Origin: CAVQNQ01 sp963714205
Lineage (GTDB): Bacteria; Acidobacteriota; Terriglobia; Bryobacterales; Bryobacteraceae
Reading direction: 5' to 3'
NCBI GenBank assembly: GCA_963714205.1
Contig: CAVQNQ010000001.1
Span: 144,989 to 208,988, forward strand
DNA length: 64,000 nucleotides
Under the pieces are notes generated by a model. It worked only from the letters and a program-made list of their open reading frames with translations, was not told the DNA's origin and searched no databases. Shown one piece after another: positions 1-10,317 of this stretch. Both the position numbers and the translations under genes were made by a program. The number at the start of each line of letters is the position of its first letter. The first letter of the stretch is position 1.

Positions 1-24
1 GATCGGATCGAGAAGAAATCGTGA
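1..24 (+). CDS. C-terminal tail of an upstream gene (partial)
   Basis: The first 24 bases read in frame as seven codons (DRIEKKS) followed by TGA at 22-24. That stop overlaps the GTG start of the next gene as GTGA, the coupled arrangement seen repeatedly in this genome. The product cannot be named from seven residues. In the families next door, the gene before an MvhD/MetV pair is often an HdrA-like flavoprotein, but that is inference only. Confidence 0.5.
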   Translation, partial: DRIEKKS

Positions 25-476
25 GCGCGGCTCCCGCCGAGCGCTGGGAGCCGCGGATCCTCGCCTTCTGCTGCAACTACTGCGCGTACGCGGCAGCCGA
101 CCTGGCGGGGTCCAAGCGCATGCAGTATCCCGTCAACGTGCGCATCGTCCACACGCCGTGCACGGGCAAGATCGAAATGGAACATATCCTCGACGCCTTC
201 GAGAAGGGCATCGACGGGGTCCTGGTGGCCGGATGCCTGGAAGGCGGCTGCCACTTCCTGGAGGGCAATCTCCGGGCGCGCAAGCACACCGGCCGCATCC
301 GCGAGATCCTCGAGGAAATCGGCATCGGCGCCGAGCGGCTCAAGATGGTGAACCTTTCGGCCGCCATGGCGCCGACGTTCGTCGAGCGCGTCCACGAGAT
401 CGTCGAAACCGTCCGCGCGCTGGGCCCCAGTCCGCTGAAACCGTCCAGCCGGAAAGAGAGTGCAGGAGAGCCATGA
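21..476 (+). CDS. MvhD/HdrD-like hydrogenase iron-sulfur (delta) subunit
   Basis: A 151-residue protein resembling the delta subunit of methyl-viologen-reducing hydrogenase, a small [2Fe-2S] electron carrier that links HdrA-type flavoproteins to a partner redox enzyme. The opening ILAFCCNYCAYAAAD with paired cysteines, then HTPCTGKIE and the GCLEGGCHF segment, are the family's cysteine motifs. The start is GTG at 21, overlapping the stop of the preceding frame. The gene ends in an ATGA overlap with the MetV-like gene. The pair suggests electron delivery to methylenetetrahydrofolate reductase, as in acetogen-type MetVF/HdrA complexes. Family assignment is solid; the physiological partner is inferred. 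Confidence 0.85.
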   Translation: MSAAPAERWEPRILAFCCNYCAYAAADLAGSKRMQYPVNVRIVHTPCTGKIEMEHILDAFEKGIDGVLVAGCLEGGCHFLEGNLRARKHTGRIREILEEIGIGAERLKMVNLSAAMAPTFVERVHEIVETVRALGPSPLKPSSRKESAGEP

Positions 477-1141
477 TCGTCGCTTCCCCCAAGTCCGTCA
501 CGGAACTCAAGAACCTCGTCGCGCCCCACCGCAAGGTCCTTTTTGTGGGCTGCGGAACCTGCGTCACGGTGTGCCTGGCCGGCGGCGAGCGCGAGGTGGG
601 CATCGCCTCCTATGCCGTCCGCATGGCGCGCAAAATCGAGGGGAAGCCTCTCGAACTCACCCAGATCACGATCGAGCGCCAGTGCGAGAACGAGTTCATC
701 AAGGATCTGGCGGAGCCGGCGGCCCAAGCCGACGCCATCGTGTCTTTCGGCTGCGGCGCGGGCGTGCAGGCGATCGCCGAGCGCTTCCCCGCCAAACCGG
801 TCTACCCCGCGCTGAACACGCAGTTTCTCGGGATTCTGGAGGAGCAGGCGGTCTGGACCGAGAAGTGCCTGGGCTGCGGCGACTGCGTGCTGGCGCAATT
901 CGGCGGCATCTGCCCGGTGACCCGCTGCGCCAAGCGCCTGCTGAACGGTCCCTGCGGCGGCTCGACCGAAACGCAGTGCGAGGTGGGCGACGGCCGCCCG
1001 TGCGCCTGGCAGCTAATCTACAACCGCCTGAAGGGCATCGATCAACTCGACCGCCTGGACGCCATCGTCCCGCCCAAGGATTGGAGCCCCAGTTGGCACG
1101 GCAGTCCGCGCAAGATCGTACGCGAGGAGCACCGGGTGTAA
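473..1141 (+). CDS. metV: MetV-like methylenetetrahydrofolate reductase C-terminal (zinc/FeS) protein
   Basis: A 222-residue protein matching the stand-alone MTHFR C-terminal domain (MetV), the partner subunit of MetF in some methylenetetrahydrofolate reductases. The N-terminal half carries a FVGCGTCVTVCLAGG cysteine motif. The C-terminal half has the diagnostic CLGCGDC block, then a GGICPVTRCAKRLLNGPCGG block that would bind a metal or FeS cluster. ATG at 473 overlaps the TGA of the MvhD-like gene, so the two are probably translationally coupled. No metF lies downstream: the next gene is on the opposite strand. MetF, if present, must be upstream or elsewhere. Confidence 0.85.
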   Translation: MIVASPKSVTELKNLVAPHRKVLFVGCGTCVTVCLAGGEREVGIASYAVRMARKIEGKPLELTQITIERQCENEFIKDLAEPAAQADAIVSFGCGAGVQAIAERFPAKPVYPALNTQFLGILEEQAVWTEKCLGCGDCVLAQFGGICPVTRCAKRLLNGPCGGSTETQCEVGDGRPCAWQLIYNRLKGIDQLDRLDAIVPPKDWSPSWHGSPRKIVREEHRV

Positions 1142-1219
1142 GCGGCCTCACGGGACATCTGCGCCCCGTCCCCAAACGCGCCCACAAGAATGCCGCCGGC
1201 CGTGGTTGGTCCGCAGCCC

Positions 1220-2005
1220 TCAGCCTGGAACTCCAGATCTTCCTTTCCGGTAATCGCCACCGCTGAAATACTTCTCCAGCCAGCAGTAGAGGGCGATGAA
1301 CAAATACCGGCTGCCCATCTCCTTGAGTTTCAGCTTGGAAACTCCCGACCTGCGGTTGCGCCAGGTAATCGGCGTCACCATCCAGGAATAGCCCCGCACA
1401 ATGGTCTTCAATGGCAGTTCCACAGTGAGGTTGTAATGCGGTGAGAGGAACGGACGGCAGCCTTCGATGGCCCTTCGGCTGTATGCCTTAAAGGCGTTGG
1501 TGAAGTCATTGAGGGGCACGCCGAACAGCAGCCGCAGGAAAAGGTTGGCAAGCCGGTTGATGAACAACTTGTGGAGTGGATAGTCGATCACCCCGCCGCC
1601 CCGAATGAAACGCGAGCCGAAGGCCGCGTCGTACCCTTGGTTCAGAATTTCCCAATAGCGCACCACGTCGCGGCAATCGTCCGACTCGTCGGCCATCATC
1701 ACCACCAGCCCGTCGCCCTGAATATGGTCGATGCCGCATACCACCGCGCGGCCGAACCCGTGCTCGCCCACATTCCGGACCGGCCGCAGCGTGGAAACGC
1801 GATCCGCCACATGTTCGACGATCTCCCAAGTAGCGTCCGTGCTGCCGTCGTCCACCACCACGATCTCGTGCTCGATTCCGTGCAGCTTCAGCTCGATATA
1901 GAGGTGCTCCACCGTGAGGGCGATCGCATGCTCTTCGTTGCGGGCGGGGATGACCACGGAAAGCAGCCGGATCGGTTCCCGGGGTCCCGGGGCCGGCGGT
2001 TTCAC
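1220..2005 (-). CDS. GT2 family glycosyltransferase (DPM1-like)
   Basis: A GT-A fold glycosyltransferase of 261 residues if GTG at 2005 is the start. That GTG overlaps the TGA of the upstream epimerase (GTGA), so I prefer it to the longer in-frame extension. LSVVIPARNEE and IVVVDDGSTDAT form the nucleotide-sugar binding core, and MADESDD is the metal-binding DxD-like region. The resemblance is to polyprenyl/dolichyl-phosphate sugar transferases. It is the last gene of a three-gene operon with two sugar-nucleotide epimerase/dehydratases, pointing to assembly of a cell-surface polysaccharide. The acceptor and the sugar are not identifiable. Confidence 0.85.
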   Translation of the reverse strand: MKPPAPGPREPIRLLSVVIPARNEEHAIALTVEHLYIELKLHGIEHEIVVVDDGSTDATWEIVEHVADRVSTLRPVRNVGEHGFGRAVVCGIDHIQGDGLVVMMADESDDCRDVVRYWEILNQGYDAAFGSRFIRGGGVIDYPLHKLFINRLANLFLRLLFGVPLNDFTNAFKAYSRRAIEGCRPFLSPHYNLTVELPLKTIVRGYSWMVTPITWRNRRSGVSKLKLKEMGSRYLFIALYCWLEKYFSGGDYRKGRSGVPG

Positions 2006-3069
2006 AATCCGCTCCTCTCCAGCCAATCGGGATGGCGATCGGCATGCTCGGCAATCTCTTCCAGAACGGCGTCGCGTGCCATCCGCGGGCGCCAGCCGAA
2101 ATCGCGCAGCGCATTCCCGCTGTCCATCACCATCCATGGAATGTCGTAGGGCCGCGGACGCAGATCGGGTTCGGGAGCATGCGGCCCGAAGCGGTCATCG
2201 CACCAGGCGTTCAGTTGCGCCAGCGACATGGCGCTTCCAGGACCGCCGCCGGCCGTGTAGATGCGCTGCCCTCCGGCGCGCCCGCTGCGCATTTGGGCAT
2301 CCAGCAGCCCGGCCAGATCGCGCGGGTGAAACAGGTCGCGGACCTGCCTGCCGGTGCCGTCGAACCCGATATAGCGCAGCGGCCGCCGGCGGAGATGCGC
2401 GTTGATCCAATAAGAAAAGATGCCTTGATCCGGCGTGCCAAACTGTCCCGCTCCGGCCAGGACGCCGCAGCGATCCACCCACACCGGAAAGCCGAACGCC
2501 TCGCCGTACTCCAGCGCCACGCACTCGGCCGCCAGCTTCATGCTCCCGTAGAGCGAAACCGGCGGGCAAGTCGAAAAGCCTACGCCGATACCGGCGCGCG
2601 AGACGCCCGGCGGCAGATCCGCGCCCTCTTGCAGTTCGAAAGCATCTCCCGCGGCCTCGAGAGGCAGGCAGCCAAGCGCGGCGATGGAATAAACCCGGCT
2701 GCTGCTCAGAAGCAGCAGACCCGCGCGGGACGCTTTGGCATACTCGAGAACGTTGACCAGTCCCGCCAGATTGTGTTCGAACAGTTGGCGGCTGCTGAAG
2801 CCCGCCTGCGTCCCCGCCAGTACGCTGGGATTGGCCGCGGCATCGATCACCCAGTCGGCCGGAGGGAGCGATTCGAAGTCGCTGGCCGCGCGCAGGTCGC
2901 CGTGCCGGATGGAGATCCCGAGTTTCCGCAATCGCGTCCGGTTCAGCTCCGAGCCGGGCCGCATCAGGTTATCGAGGCCCGTGAGGGTCAGGCCTTCGCG
3001 AGTTTCCAGCAGGCATTCCGCCACGGCGCTTCCGGCGAAGCCGCAGATCCCCATGACGAGGATGCGCAT
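2002..3069 (-). CDS. NAD-dependent epimerase/dehydratase (extended SDR)
   Basis: A 355-residue extended short-chain dehydrogenase. The N-terminus has a Rossmann motif (GICGFAGSAVAE, slightly unlike the usual GxxGxxG). DNLMRPGSEL follows, and SLYGSMKLAAE supplies the YxxxK catalytic pair. It probably converts a nucleotide-activated sugar for the glycosyltransferase encoded just downstream. It starts at the last base of the upstream epimerase gene (3069), so all three genes are likely one transcript. It resembles CDP-tyvelose/paratose epimerases more than GalE, but the exact sugar cannot be read from the sequence. Confidence 0.8.
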   Translation of the reverse strand: MRILVMGICGFAGSAVAECLLETREGLTLTGLDNLMRPGSELNRTRLRKLGISIRHGDLRAASDFESLPPADWVIDAAANPSVLAGTQAGFSSRQLFEHNLAGLVNVLEYAKASRAGLLLLSSSRVYSIAALGCLPLEAAGDAFELQEGADLPPGVSRAGIGVGFSTCPPVSLYGSMKLAAECVALEYGEAFGFPVWVDRCGVLAGAGQFGTPDQGIFSYWINAHLRRRPLRYIGFDGTGRQVRDLFHPRDLAGLLDAQMRSGRAGGQRIYTAGGGPGSAMSLAQLNAWCDDRFGPHAPEPDLRPRPYDIPWMVMDSGNALRDFGWRPRMARDAVLEEIAEHADRHPDWLERSGL

Positions 3070-4136
3070 CAGTCCGCGCCCGCCGCCTTGCGCTCGGCCC
3101 GATTTCGCGCCATCTCGCTGAAGATCTCCGGGAGCGGCCGAGTGATGTCCCAGGCCGGATAATGTGCCCGCATTTTGCGCAAATCGCTGTAGTAGCAGAT
3201 GTGGTCGCCGATCCGGTTCTCATCCACGTAGCGCCATCGCATGGACCGGCCGGTGGCCTCTTCGGCCATTTGAAAGGCCTCCAGAATGGAACAGGAATTT
3301 CCCTTGCCGCCGCCCAGGTTGTAAACCTCGGCTACCCGCGGGGCCTTCCAAAACTCGAACATGAATCGCGCCACGTCCCCAGCGTGGATATTGTCGCGCA
3401 CCTGCTTGCCTTTGTAGCCGTAGACCCGGTATTCGCGCCCTTCCACGTTGCATTTGATCAAGTAGCTGAGAAACCCGTGCAGTTCCACGCCCGCATGGTG
3501 GGGGCCGGTCAGGCAGCCGCCGCGCAGGCAGCATGTCGGAATGCCGTGATAGCGGCCGTACTCCTGCACCATCACGTCGCCCGCCACTTTGGAAGCTCCG
3601 AACACGGAGTGCTTGCTTTGATCGATCGAAAAATCCTCGGGGATGCCGTTCTCGTAGGCCGCATCAGCATAGTCCCAGCGCGTTTCCAGCTCGCGCATCG
3701 GGATCGTGTTGGGCCGGTCGCCATAGACCTTGTTCGTGGACATGTGGATGAACGGCGCTTCGGGACAGGCCTGCCGCGCCGCTTCGAGCAGGTTCAGCGT
3801 GCCCAGCGCGTTCACCTCGAAATCCACGAAAGGTATGGAGGCGGCGAGGTCGTGAGACGGCTGCGCCGCCGTATGGACGATCAAGGCGGGTCTGACGGCC
3901 CGCAGGAGTTCCAGCACTCCCCGGCGGTTGCGTATATCGAGGCCTTCATGGCGATAGCCCGGCGCTTCGCGCCGCAGCCGCTCGAGCGCGCCGCTGGTGT
4001 CGCCCGCGGGTCCGAAGAACTCGGCGCGCTGGTTGTTGTCCAGGCCCACAACCTGAAAACCCTCCCTCGCGAAGAAGACCGCGACTTCCGAGCCGATCAG
4101 CCCGCAGGAACCCGTAATCAGCACGCCATCGGACAT
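3069..4136 (-). CDS. CDP-paratose 2-epimerase-like NAD-dependent epimerase
   Basis: A 355-residue extended SDR close to proteins annotated as CDP-paratose (tyvelose) 2-epimerase. ITGSCGLIGSEVA is the NAD-binding motif, HTAAQPSHD and MSTNKVYGD are conserved, and RGGCLTGPHHAGVELHGF with YKGKQVRDNIH are hallmark substrate-domain segments. At the usual YxxxK position the sequence is FGASK, so the tyrosine is replaced by phenylalanine. From memory this is common in this subfamily, so a different residue may act in catalysis. It is first of the three-gene polysaccharide operon and starts 44 bases after the NtrX-like gene ends, so some read-through from that operon is possible. Confidence 0.8.
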   Translation of the reverse strand: MSDGVLITGSCGLIGSEVAVFFAREGFQVVGLDNNQRAEFFGPAGDTSGALERLRREAPGYRHEGLDIRNRRGVLELLRAVRPALIVHTAAQPSHDLAASIPFVDFEVNALGTLNLLEAARQACPEAPFIHMSTNKVYGDRPNTIPMRELETRWDYADAAYENGIPEDFSIDQSKHSVFGASKVAGDVMVQEYGRYHGIPTCCLRGGCLTGPHHAGVELHGFLSYLIKCNVEGREYRVYGYKGKQVRDNIHAGDVARFMFEFWKAPRVAEVYNLGGGKGNSCSILEAFQMAEEATGRSMRWRYVDENRIGDHICYYSDLRKMRAHYPAWDITRPLPEIFSEMARNRAERKAAGAD

Positions 4137-4179
4137 TACTCGATTATCCGATATCGGGAGCTGTTTGCGCGCCCTCGGC

Positions 4180-5540
<1,361 letters not shown>

Positions 5541-5544
<4 letters not shown>

Positions 5545-7631
5545 ACCTTGAGAGCGGCAGGCCGGGGCTCGCCCGCCTCGGCCTCCACCAGCGCCGGAAT
5601 TTCAACCGTGAAACGGGCGCCCGCGGGAAGATTGTCCTCCACGCGGATGTGCCCGCCATGTTCGGCGACGATGTGGCTCACGATGGCGAGGCCCAGGCCC
5701 GTGCCGCGGTTCTTGGTGGAGAAATAGGGAAGGAAGAGCTTCTCTTTATCGTCCGGGTTGACTCCCGGGCCCGAATCGGCCACCACCACCTCCACCATAT
5801 CGGCCGCGCCGTGCTGGGTGATAATCTCGAGGCGCCTGACCAGCGACTCCTGCATGGCTTCGGCGGCGTTATCCACCAGGTTCACCACCACGCGCTGGAA
5901 CTGCTCCCGGTCGAGATTGACCGGCGGCAGATCCGGCGCGAAGCGCGTCTCGATGGAGATGCCGTCCAGGCGATCCTGGAAAATGGCCAGCGCTCCGGCC
6001 ACCACTTCGTTCAGATCGCAGTGGGCGAGCTGCGCCGCGGGGAAGCGGGCGAATTGCGAGAACTCGTCCACCAGGGTCTTCACCGATTCCACGGATCTCG
6101 AAATCGTGGCGGCGCATTCGTTCAGGATGCGCGCGCTGGCGGGCGGCAGATCGAGCCGCTCGATCTGGCGGCCGATGCGTTCCGCCGAAAGCGCGATGGG
6201 CGTGAGCGGATTCTTGATCTCGTGCGCCACGCGCCGCGCCACCTCGTGCCAGGCCACGGCCTTTTGCGCGCGCAGCAATTCGCTGGTGTCTTCCAGCACC
6301 ACTACGAATCCCGAGGTGAGCTTCTCTTCCAGGGCCGACACCGTGACGGCCAGCCGCAGCTTCCGGCTGGCGGTGCGCATCTCGAGCTCGCCGGAGGCCA
6401 CGCCCGTGCGCCGCGCGCGCTTCATGAGGTACTTGATCTCGGCCGTGTCCTCGCGCGAGAACAGGTCCTCCAGGCGCGTGGCGGCGGCCTGCCGCTCGGG
6501 GAAGATTTTGGCCAGGGCCCGGTTCACGCGGTGGATCGAGCCATCCGGCCCGATCGAGATCACGCCCGTGGGGATGCTCTCCAGAATCGCCTCGGTGAAG
6601 CGGCGGCGGCGGTCGAGTTCGCGGCTGTTGGCCTCCAGTTCCTGGGTCATCTGGTTGAAGCCGCGCACCAGCGACCCCAGCTCATCCGTCGCATTCACCT
6701 GTACGCGGTGCCGCAGGTTGCCCTTGCGCACTTCGCTGGCGGCCTCAAGCAGCGCGCTGATGGGCACGCTGATCTGCTTGGCCAGGAACAGCGCGATCCA
6801 GGTGGCCACGAACAGCACGAAGAGCGTAATGAGAGCCATCAGCATGAGGTAGTTGTTGCGCACCCGTTTGCGGCTATCGTAGATCTGGCGCTGCTCTTCG
6901 GATTCTTTCTTGATCTCGGCCAGGCGCCGGGCCACGTCCAGCGGAATCTGCGCCACCAGCGTCACCGATCCGGCCACGCCGCTGGCCGCGGGCACCCGGT
7001 AATCCACCTTCACACGGTCTTCGCGAGCCGGCTCGGAGTAAGGCCCCCAGGCATCCAGAGCAGGCCCGCCAGTCAGTGGCGAGATGGCCGCCGCTACCAG
7101 CTCCTGCTCGCGGCAGAAGCGTTCGAGGAAGCCTTCGGCGCGGGGCCCGCCGGCCAGCACCTGGCGGGTCTCCGGCAGCGCCGCCAGCAGCGCGGCCTGG
7201 GCCGACGTCTCGTCGCGCATCTCCTTCCTCAGCATGCTGGCGACGTCCACGAAGAGGCGCAATTGCTGGTCGGCCGGCCGCGTGAACCAGGCCATCATAT
7301 TGCGGCTGAGCACATCCACGCTGAACAGCACCAGGAAGAAGACCGGCACGATGCTCAGCGTCAGCGCTCCCACCACCAGCTTGGTCCGTATGCGCGACCC
7401 CTCGCGGTGGCTCTGCCGCTCGACATACAGCTTCACCCCGGTGCGGAACAGTATCCATCCCAAGATCACCATCAGGACGAAGATGAGACTCGAGATGGCC
7501 CAGAAAATCAGGGTCTGCCCGGGATTGGATGGCCCGAACCGCCCCAGGTTGAAAGACCCCTGCCACACCACCAGCAGCACCGAAATAACCAGCAGGAGCG
7601 CGGCGGAGCCGTATAGGAGGCGTCTTCTCAT
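5541..7631 (-). CDS. NtrY-like membrane sensor histidine kinase
   Basis: A 696-residue kinase with three N-terminal membrane segments (about 4-22, 40-62, 86-108), an extracytoplasmic stretch, and a fourth segment near 260-285. HAMP (about 285-340), PAS (about 345-440), HisKA and HATPase_c domains follow. The phospho-accepting histidine, near residue 465, is in VARRVAHEIKNPLTP. The N box is VVNLVDNAAEAM, with G boxes DSGPGV and GTGLGLAI. This layout is that of NtrY-type kinases. It is co-transcribed with the receiver protein upstream and the NtrX-like regulator downstream (4-base overlap). The signal sensed is unknown. Confidence 0.92.
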
Positions 7632-7652
7632 CGAGCGGGCCTTCAGTTTCGA

Positions 7653-8060
7653 TTATACGTGGCAGGACTGGCGCGGCGCCGCGAGCACTTCCCGCACTTT
7701 TCTCACCAGTTCGCCCGCGACAAAAGGCTTGGGGAGAAAAGCATGGCCTCGAGCCACGGCGACGCCGATTTCGGGATGGTCGCGCAACCCGGCCATGAAC
7801 AGGCAGCGTGCGTTCGGATGCAGCAGACAGAGCCTTTCGGCCAGCGCCGGACCGCTCAGATCGGGCAGAACCACGTCGCAGAGAAAGAGGTGAATGGGAT
7901 CGCGCCGCACCTCCGCGATGTCCAGAGCTTCCGAGGGGGAAGCGGCCTGTAAGATCTCATAACCGGCGCGCGCGAGGATAGCAGTAACCACTTGCAGCAC
8001 GAAGGGTTCGTCATCCACTACGAGAATTACATCGGGCGAAATTAGTGGCAACCCCGTCAC
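7653..8060 (-). CDS. Single-domain response regulator
   Basis: A 135-residue stand-alone receiver domain with a CheY-like layout and no output domain. ILVVDDEPF supplies the acidic pocket, LFLCDVVLPD the phosphorylated aspartate, and FLPKPF the conserved lysine. The gene precedes the NtrY-like kinase by 21 bases and follows the strong promoter at 8094-8122, so it probably leads a receiver-kinase-regulator operon. It may act as a phosphate sink or as a protein-interaction output of the same kinase. That role is inferred from gene order. Confidence 0.85.
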   Translation of the reverse strand: MTGLPLISPDVILVVDDEPFVLQVVTAILARAGYEILQAASPSEALDIAEVRRDPIHLFLCDVVLPDLSGPALAERLCLLHPNARCLFMAGLRDHPEIGVAVARGHAFLPKPFVAGELVRKVREVLAAPRQSCHV

Positions 8061-8093
8061 CAGCGAACGGCCTGATTCGGATTTCGTGATCCT

Positions 8094-8122
8094 ATTATAG
8101 GCTTGTGAGGCTGTACTGCCAA
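8094..8122 (-). promoter_or_regulatory. Sigma-70-type promoter for the receiver/NtrY/NtrX operon
   Basis: On the minus strand a -35 box TTGGCA (8122-8117) and a -10 box TATAAT (8099-8094) are separated by exactly 17 bases. Both are near consensus. Transcription would begin about 25-30 bases before the ATG at 8060. It is one of the clearest promoters in the window. Confidence 0.7.
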
Positions 8123-8148
8123 CCTGAGGCGGCAGCCCAATGTGGGAA

Positions 8149-8547
8149 TCAGCCCATTCCCGAGTGGCGCTTAAAGATTTGAGGAAGATTCTGAGAAAAT
8201 GCCGAGCGGGCCAGCACCATATCGCAGCCCGCCTGCTGGGCCTTAATCTTGAGCTCGCCCTGAACGTGGGAAAGGTATCCGATCAGGCTGATTCCTTTGG
8301 TCTGCGGCTGGCCCTTCAACTGCACGATGAGCGATAGCGGATCGGCCGGCTCGAAGTTCAAATCGAAAATAATCAAGGCTGGCCGGCTGTGGGCTTTCTC
8401 GAGAACGTTCTGGGGTTCCTTGACAAACTCCAGCCCCATGCCGGCCCGCTTGGCCGCTTCCATGAGCTTCACGGAGAAAAACAGATCGTTCAAAACTGCC
8501 AGAACTTGTTTCGGTTCCTGCTTCTGCATAGAGGATGTGCGATTCAA
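8149..8547 (-). CDS. Degenerate receiver-like protein
   Basis: A 132-residue protein that folds plausibly as a receiver domain but has a worn active site. The first strand reads VLAVLND where VVDDD is usual. IIFDLNF keeps the acceptor-position aspartate. The conserved KPF lysine is replaced (LARSAF). I take TTG at 8547 as the start because AAGGG sits five bases upstream; an ATG at 8529 lacks a ribosome site. It is separated from the next minus-strand gene by about 90 bases containing that gene's promoter. It may be a phosphorylation-independent signalling domain, but no partner is evident. Confidence 0.6.
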   Translation of the reverse strand: MNRTSSMQKQEPKQVLAVLNDLFFSVKLMEAAKRAGMGLEFVKEPQNVLEKAHSRPALIIFDLNFEPADPLSLIVQLKGQPQTKGISLIGYLSHVQGELKIKAQQAGCDMVLARSAFSQNLPQIFKRHSGMG

Positions 8548-8614
8548 CTTACCCTTTGAAAATCAACAGGAGGGGATACTTCATCCTACCACGGAAGAGG
8601 CGCTTGCCGTCCCT

Positions 8615-9763
8615 TCAAAATTTCTTGAGTTCGGCGATCAGGGCATCGAGGCCCTTGCGGCGGTACAGATCCGAGAGCCGCTGCTCTTCGGACGAGGGCG
8701 CCACCACGCGGCGCAGCAGGGCGTCGTCCAGGCTCTGCCGGCTGGGCACCCAGATCTTGCCGTCCGCGAATTCCACCTGGCTCACGAAGCCGGTGATCTT
8801 CTGGATCGCGATGGGCTGGCCGTTGGAGGAAAACCGCAAGGTGGTGTCCTGAAGCACGCGGGCGGTCGCGCCGGGCGGCAGATAGAGAGCCGGATCGGCG
8901 GACGGCAGCGAACCCGCCAGGTACGGGCGGCCGGAAGGATCGCTTAGCACCCAGCCGAGTTCCACATACTTGACCGGGCGGTTGGAACTGTTGCGCACCT
9001 CGACGCGCGGCGCGCTGGCCTCGTTGCCGGCCACCTGGGCCCAGCCGTCCAGCGCTTCGACGGGCGCGTCCGGGAAGCGCAAAAACGCGAATTTGGCGGT
9101 ATGTTCGGGGGTCAGGGCGGCGCTCGAAACCGCGCGTCCGCCGCGCAATACGCGCACATCGAGCTCGGGTAAAGCAGTCTGCCGGTCGAGGCTTTCGAGC
9201 ATGGCCTGCCGCAAGCCGTTCCTGCCGCTCTGCGCAAGGATGCGCCTGAAGTACTCGCGATCGCGTTGCGCTTCCATATCCCAGGCCGTCATGGTGCGGC
9301 GGGAATTGAGCCGGTCCGGGCCGAAAAAGGAAAGATCCTGAAACAGGACGCCATCGAGGTTGACTTCCACCAGGGGACCGCTGGCCACCTGCGTGGGCCG
9401 CATCAACTGCATATCGATGCGCACCGGAAAAGCTTCGCCGGGTCCCACGTTGAGGCTGGGATACGCCACCGATCCCTTGCCGCCCAGGGTGACCTCCTGC
9501 GAGACCACGCGCAGGGTGACCCCGCGGATGCGCGCCGCGCTGGCATTGCGCAGCGTCATGGACATGTGCAGATCGAGCACCAGGGCCGCCCCGCGAGCCG
9601 TGGCCCGCGATTCGCCGGTGGAGATGTTCAACAGCGCGACCGGGGAATCCTTGGGCAGAGTGAAATCGATCGAACCGCCCGGCAGCGGCACGTCCTGCGC
9701 CGCCAGGCCCGCTGCGCCGATCAACCCGGCCAGCACCAGCCTCCACTGCGCTTTACTCGACAT
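8615..9763 (-). CDS. Secreted protein of unknown function in an ECF sigma operon
   Basis: A 382-residue protein with an N-terminal signal peptide (hydrophobic LVLAGLIGAAGLAAQ, likely cleavage after about residue 22). I do not recognise a named domain. The mature part alternates beta-rich segments resembling FxLYD/CARDB-like extracytoplasmic repeats (LHMSMTLRNASAARIRGV; VEVRNSSNRPVKYVELGW), which suggests an Ig-like fold. It overlaps the end of the anti-sigma-like gene by 11 bases, so it is translated with it. It is probably part of the envelope response controlled by the sigma factor, but no direct function is visible. Confidence 0.65.
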   Translation of the reverse strand: MSSKAQWRLVLAGLIGAAGLAAQDVPLPGGSIDFTLPKDSPVALLNISTGESRATARGAALVLDLHMSMTLRNASAARIRGVTLRVVSQEVTLGGKGSVAYPSLNVGPGEAFPVRIDMQLMRPTQVASGPLVEVNLDGVLFQDLSFFGPDRLNSRRTMTAWDMEAQRDREYFRRILAQSGRNGLRQAMLESLDRQTALPELDVRVLRGGRAVSSAALTPEHTAKFAFLRFPDAPVEALDGWAQVAGNEASAPRVEVRNSSNRPVKYVELGWVLSDPSGRPYLAGSLPSADPALYLPPGATARVLQDTTLRFSSNGQPIAIQKITGFVSQVEFADGKIWVPSRQSLDDALLRRVVAPSSEEQRLSDLYRRKGLDALIAELKKF

Positions 9764-10313
9764 ATACGTTATTGATCGTCACGAGGCCCGTTTCGGGATC
9801 CTCGTAGCGAGCCCCCATGGAGCCCTGCGCTCCCACCGAGTAGGTGACGTTGTGCGCTCCGGCGTTCAGCAGGCCGAGCGCCTGTCCGCCTTCCCGCACC
9901 TGAATTCCGTTACCGGTGGCCTGCACCACCGTGCCATCGTCGAAGGGCTTGGGCGTGGGACGCTGCAGAATCAGCCCGGCCACCAGCAGGGCGGCGGCGC
10001 TGGCCAAGGCCACTACGGCGCGCCCGCGGGCGAACCAGAGCGAATCGCGCACCGGCGGCCCATCGGCCCGCACGCACTCCCCGGCCGCCAGCCCCAGCCG
10101 GATATTGGCCTTCATCTCGGCGGCCAGCCGGTTCCAGGGAACCTCGGGGATCCCGGCCAGGTCGGGAACGATTTCGCGCAGTCCCCTATACGCGGCCACC
10201 TCCCCGCGGCACCGCGGGCACTTGGCCATATGGCGGGCCATTCGCCAGCGGGCGGCCCAGCCCAGGTCCCCACCCGCGTGCAATGCCAAGGCAGCCTGAT
10301 TCGGGTGTTTCAT
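9753..10313 (-). CDS. Anti-sigma factor-like zinc-finger membrane protein
   Basis: A 186-residue protein with an N-terminal HxxxCxxC zinc-finger motif (HMAKCPRC, near 27-34) typical of ZAS anti-sigma factors, one membrane segment (about 96-115, AVVALASAAALLVAGLIL) and a short extracytoplasmic domain. It follows the ECF sigma gene by four bases, the standard arrangement for a membrane anti-sigma that sequesters its sigma factor until an envelope signal releases it. The extracytoplasmic part resembles FecR-like beta segments only loosely. Role inferred from motif and position. Confidence 0.8.
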   Translation of the reverse strand: MKHPNQAALALHAGGDLGWAARWRMARHMAKCPRCRGEVAAYRGLREIVPDLAGIPEVPWNRLAAEMKANIRLGLAAGECVRADGPPVRDSLWFARGRAVVALASAAALLVAGLILQRPTPKPFDDGTVVQATGNGIQVREGGQALGLLNAGAHNVTYSVGAQGSMGARYEDPETGLVTINNVYVE

Positions 10314-10317
10314 TCTC

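Noticed and set aside
1142..1219. Terminator between convergent metV-like and GT2 genes
   Set aside because: No clear stem and T-run combination was found.
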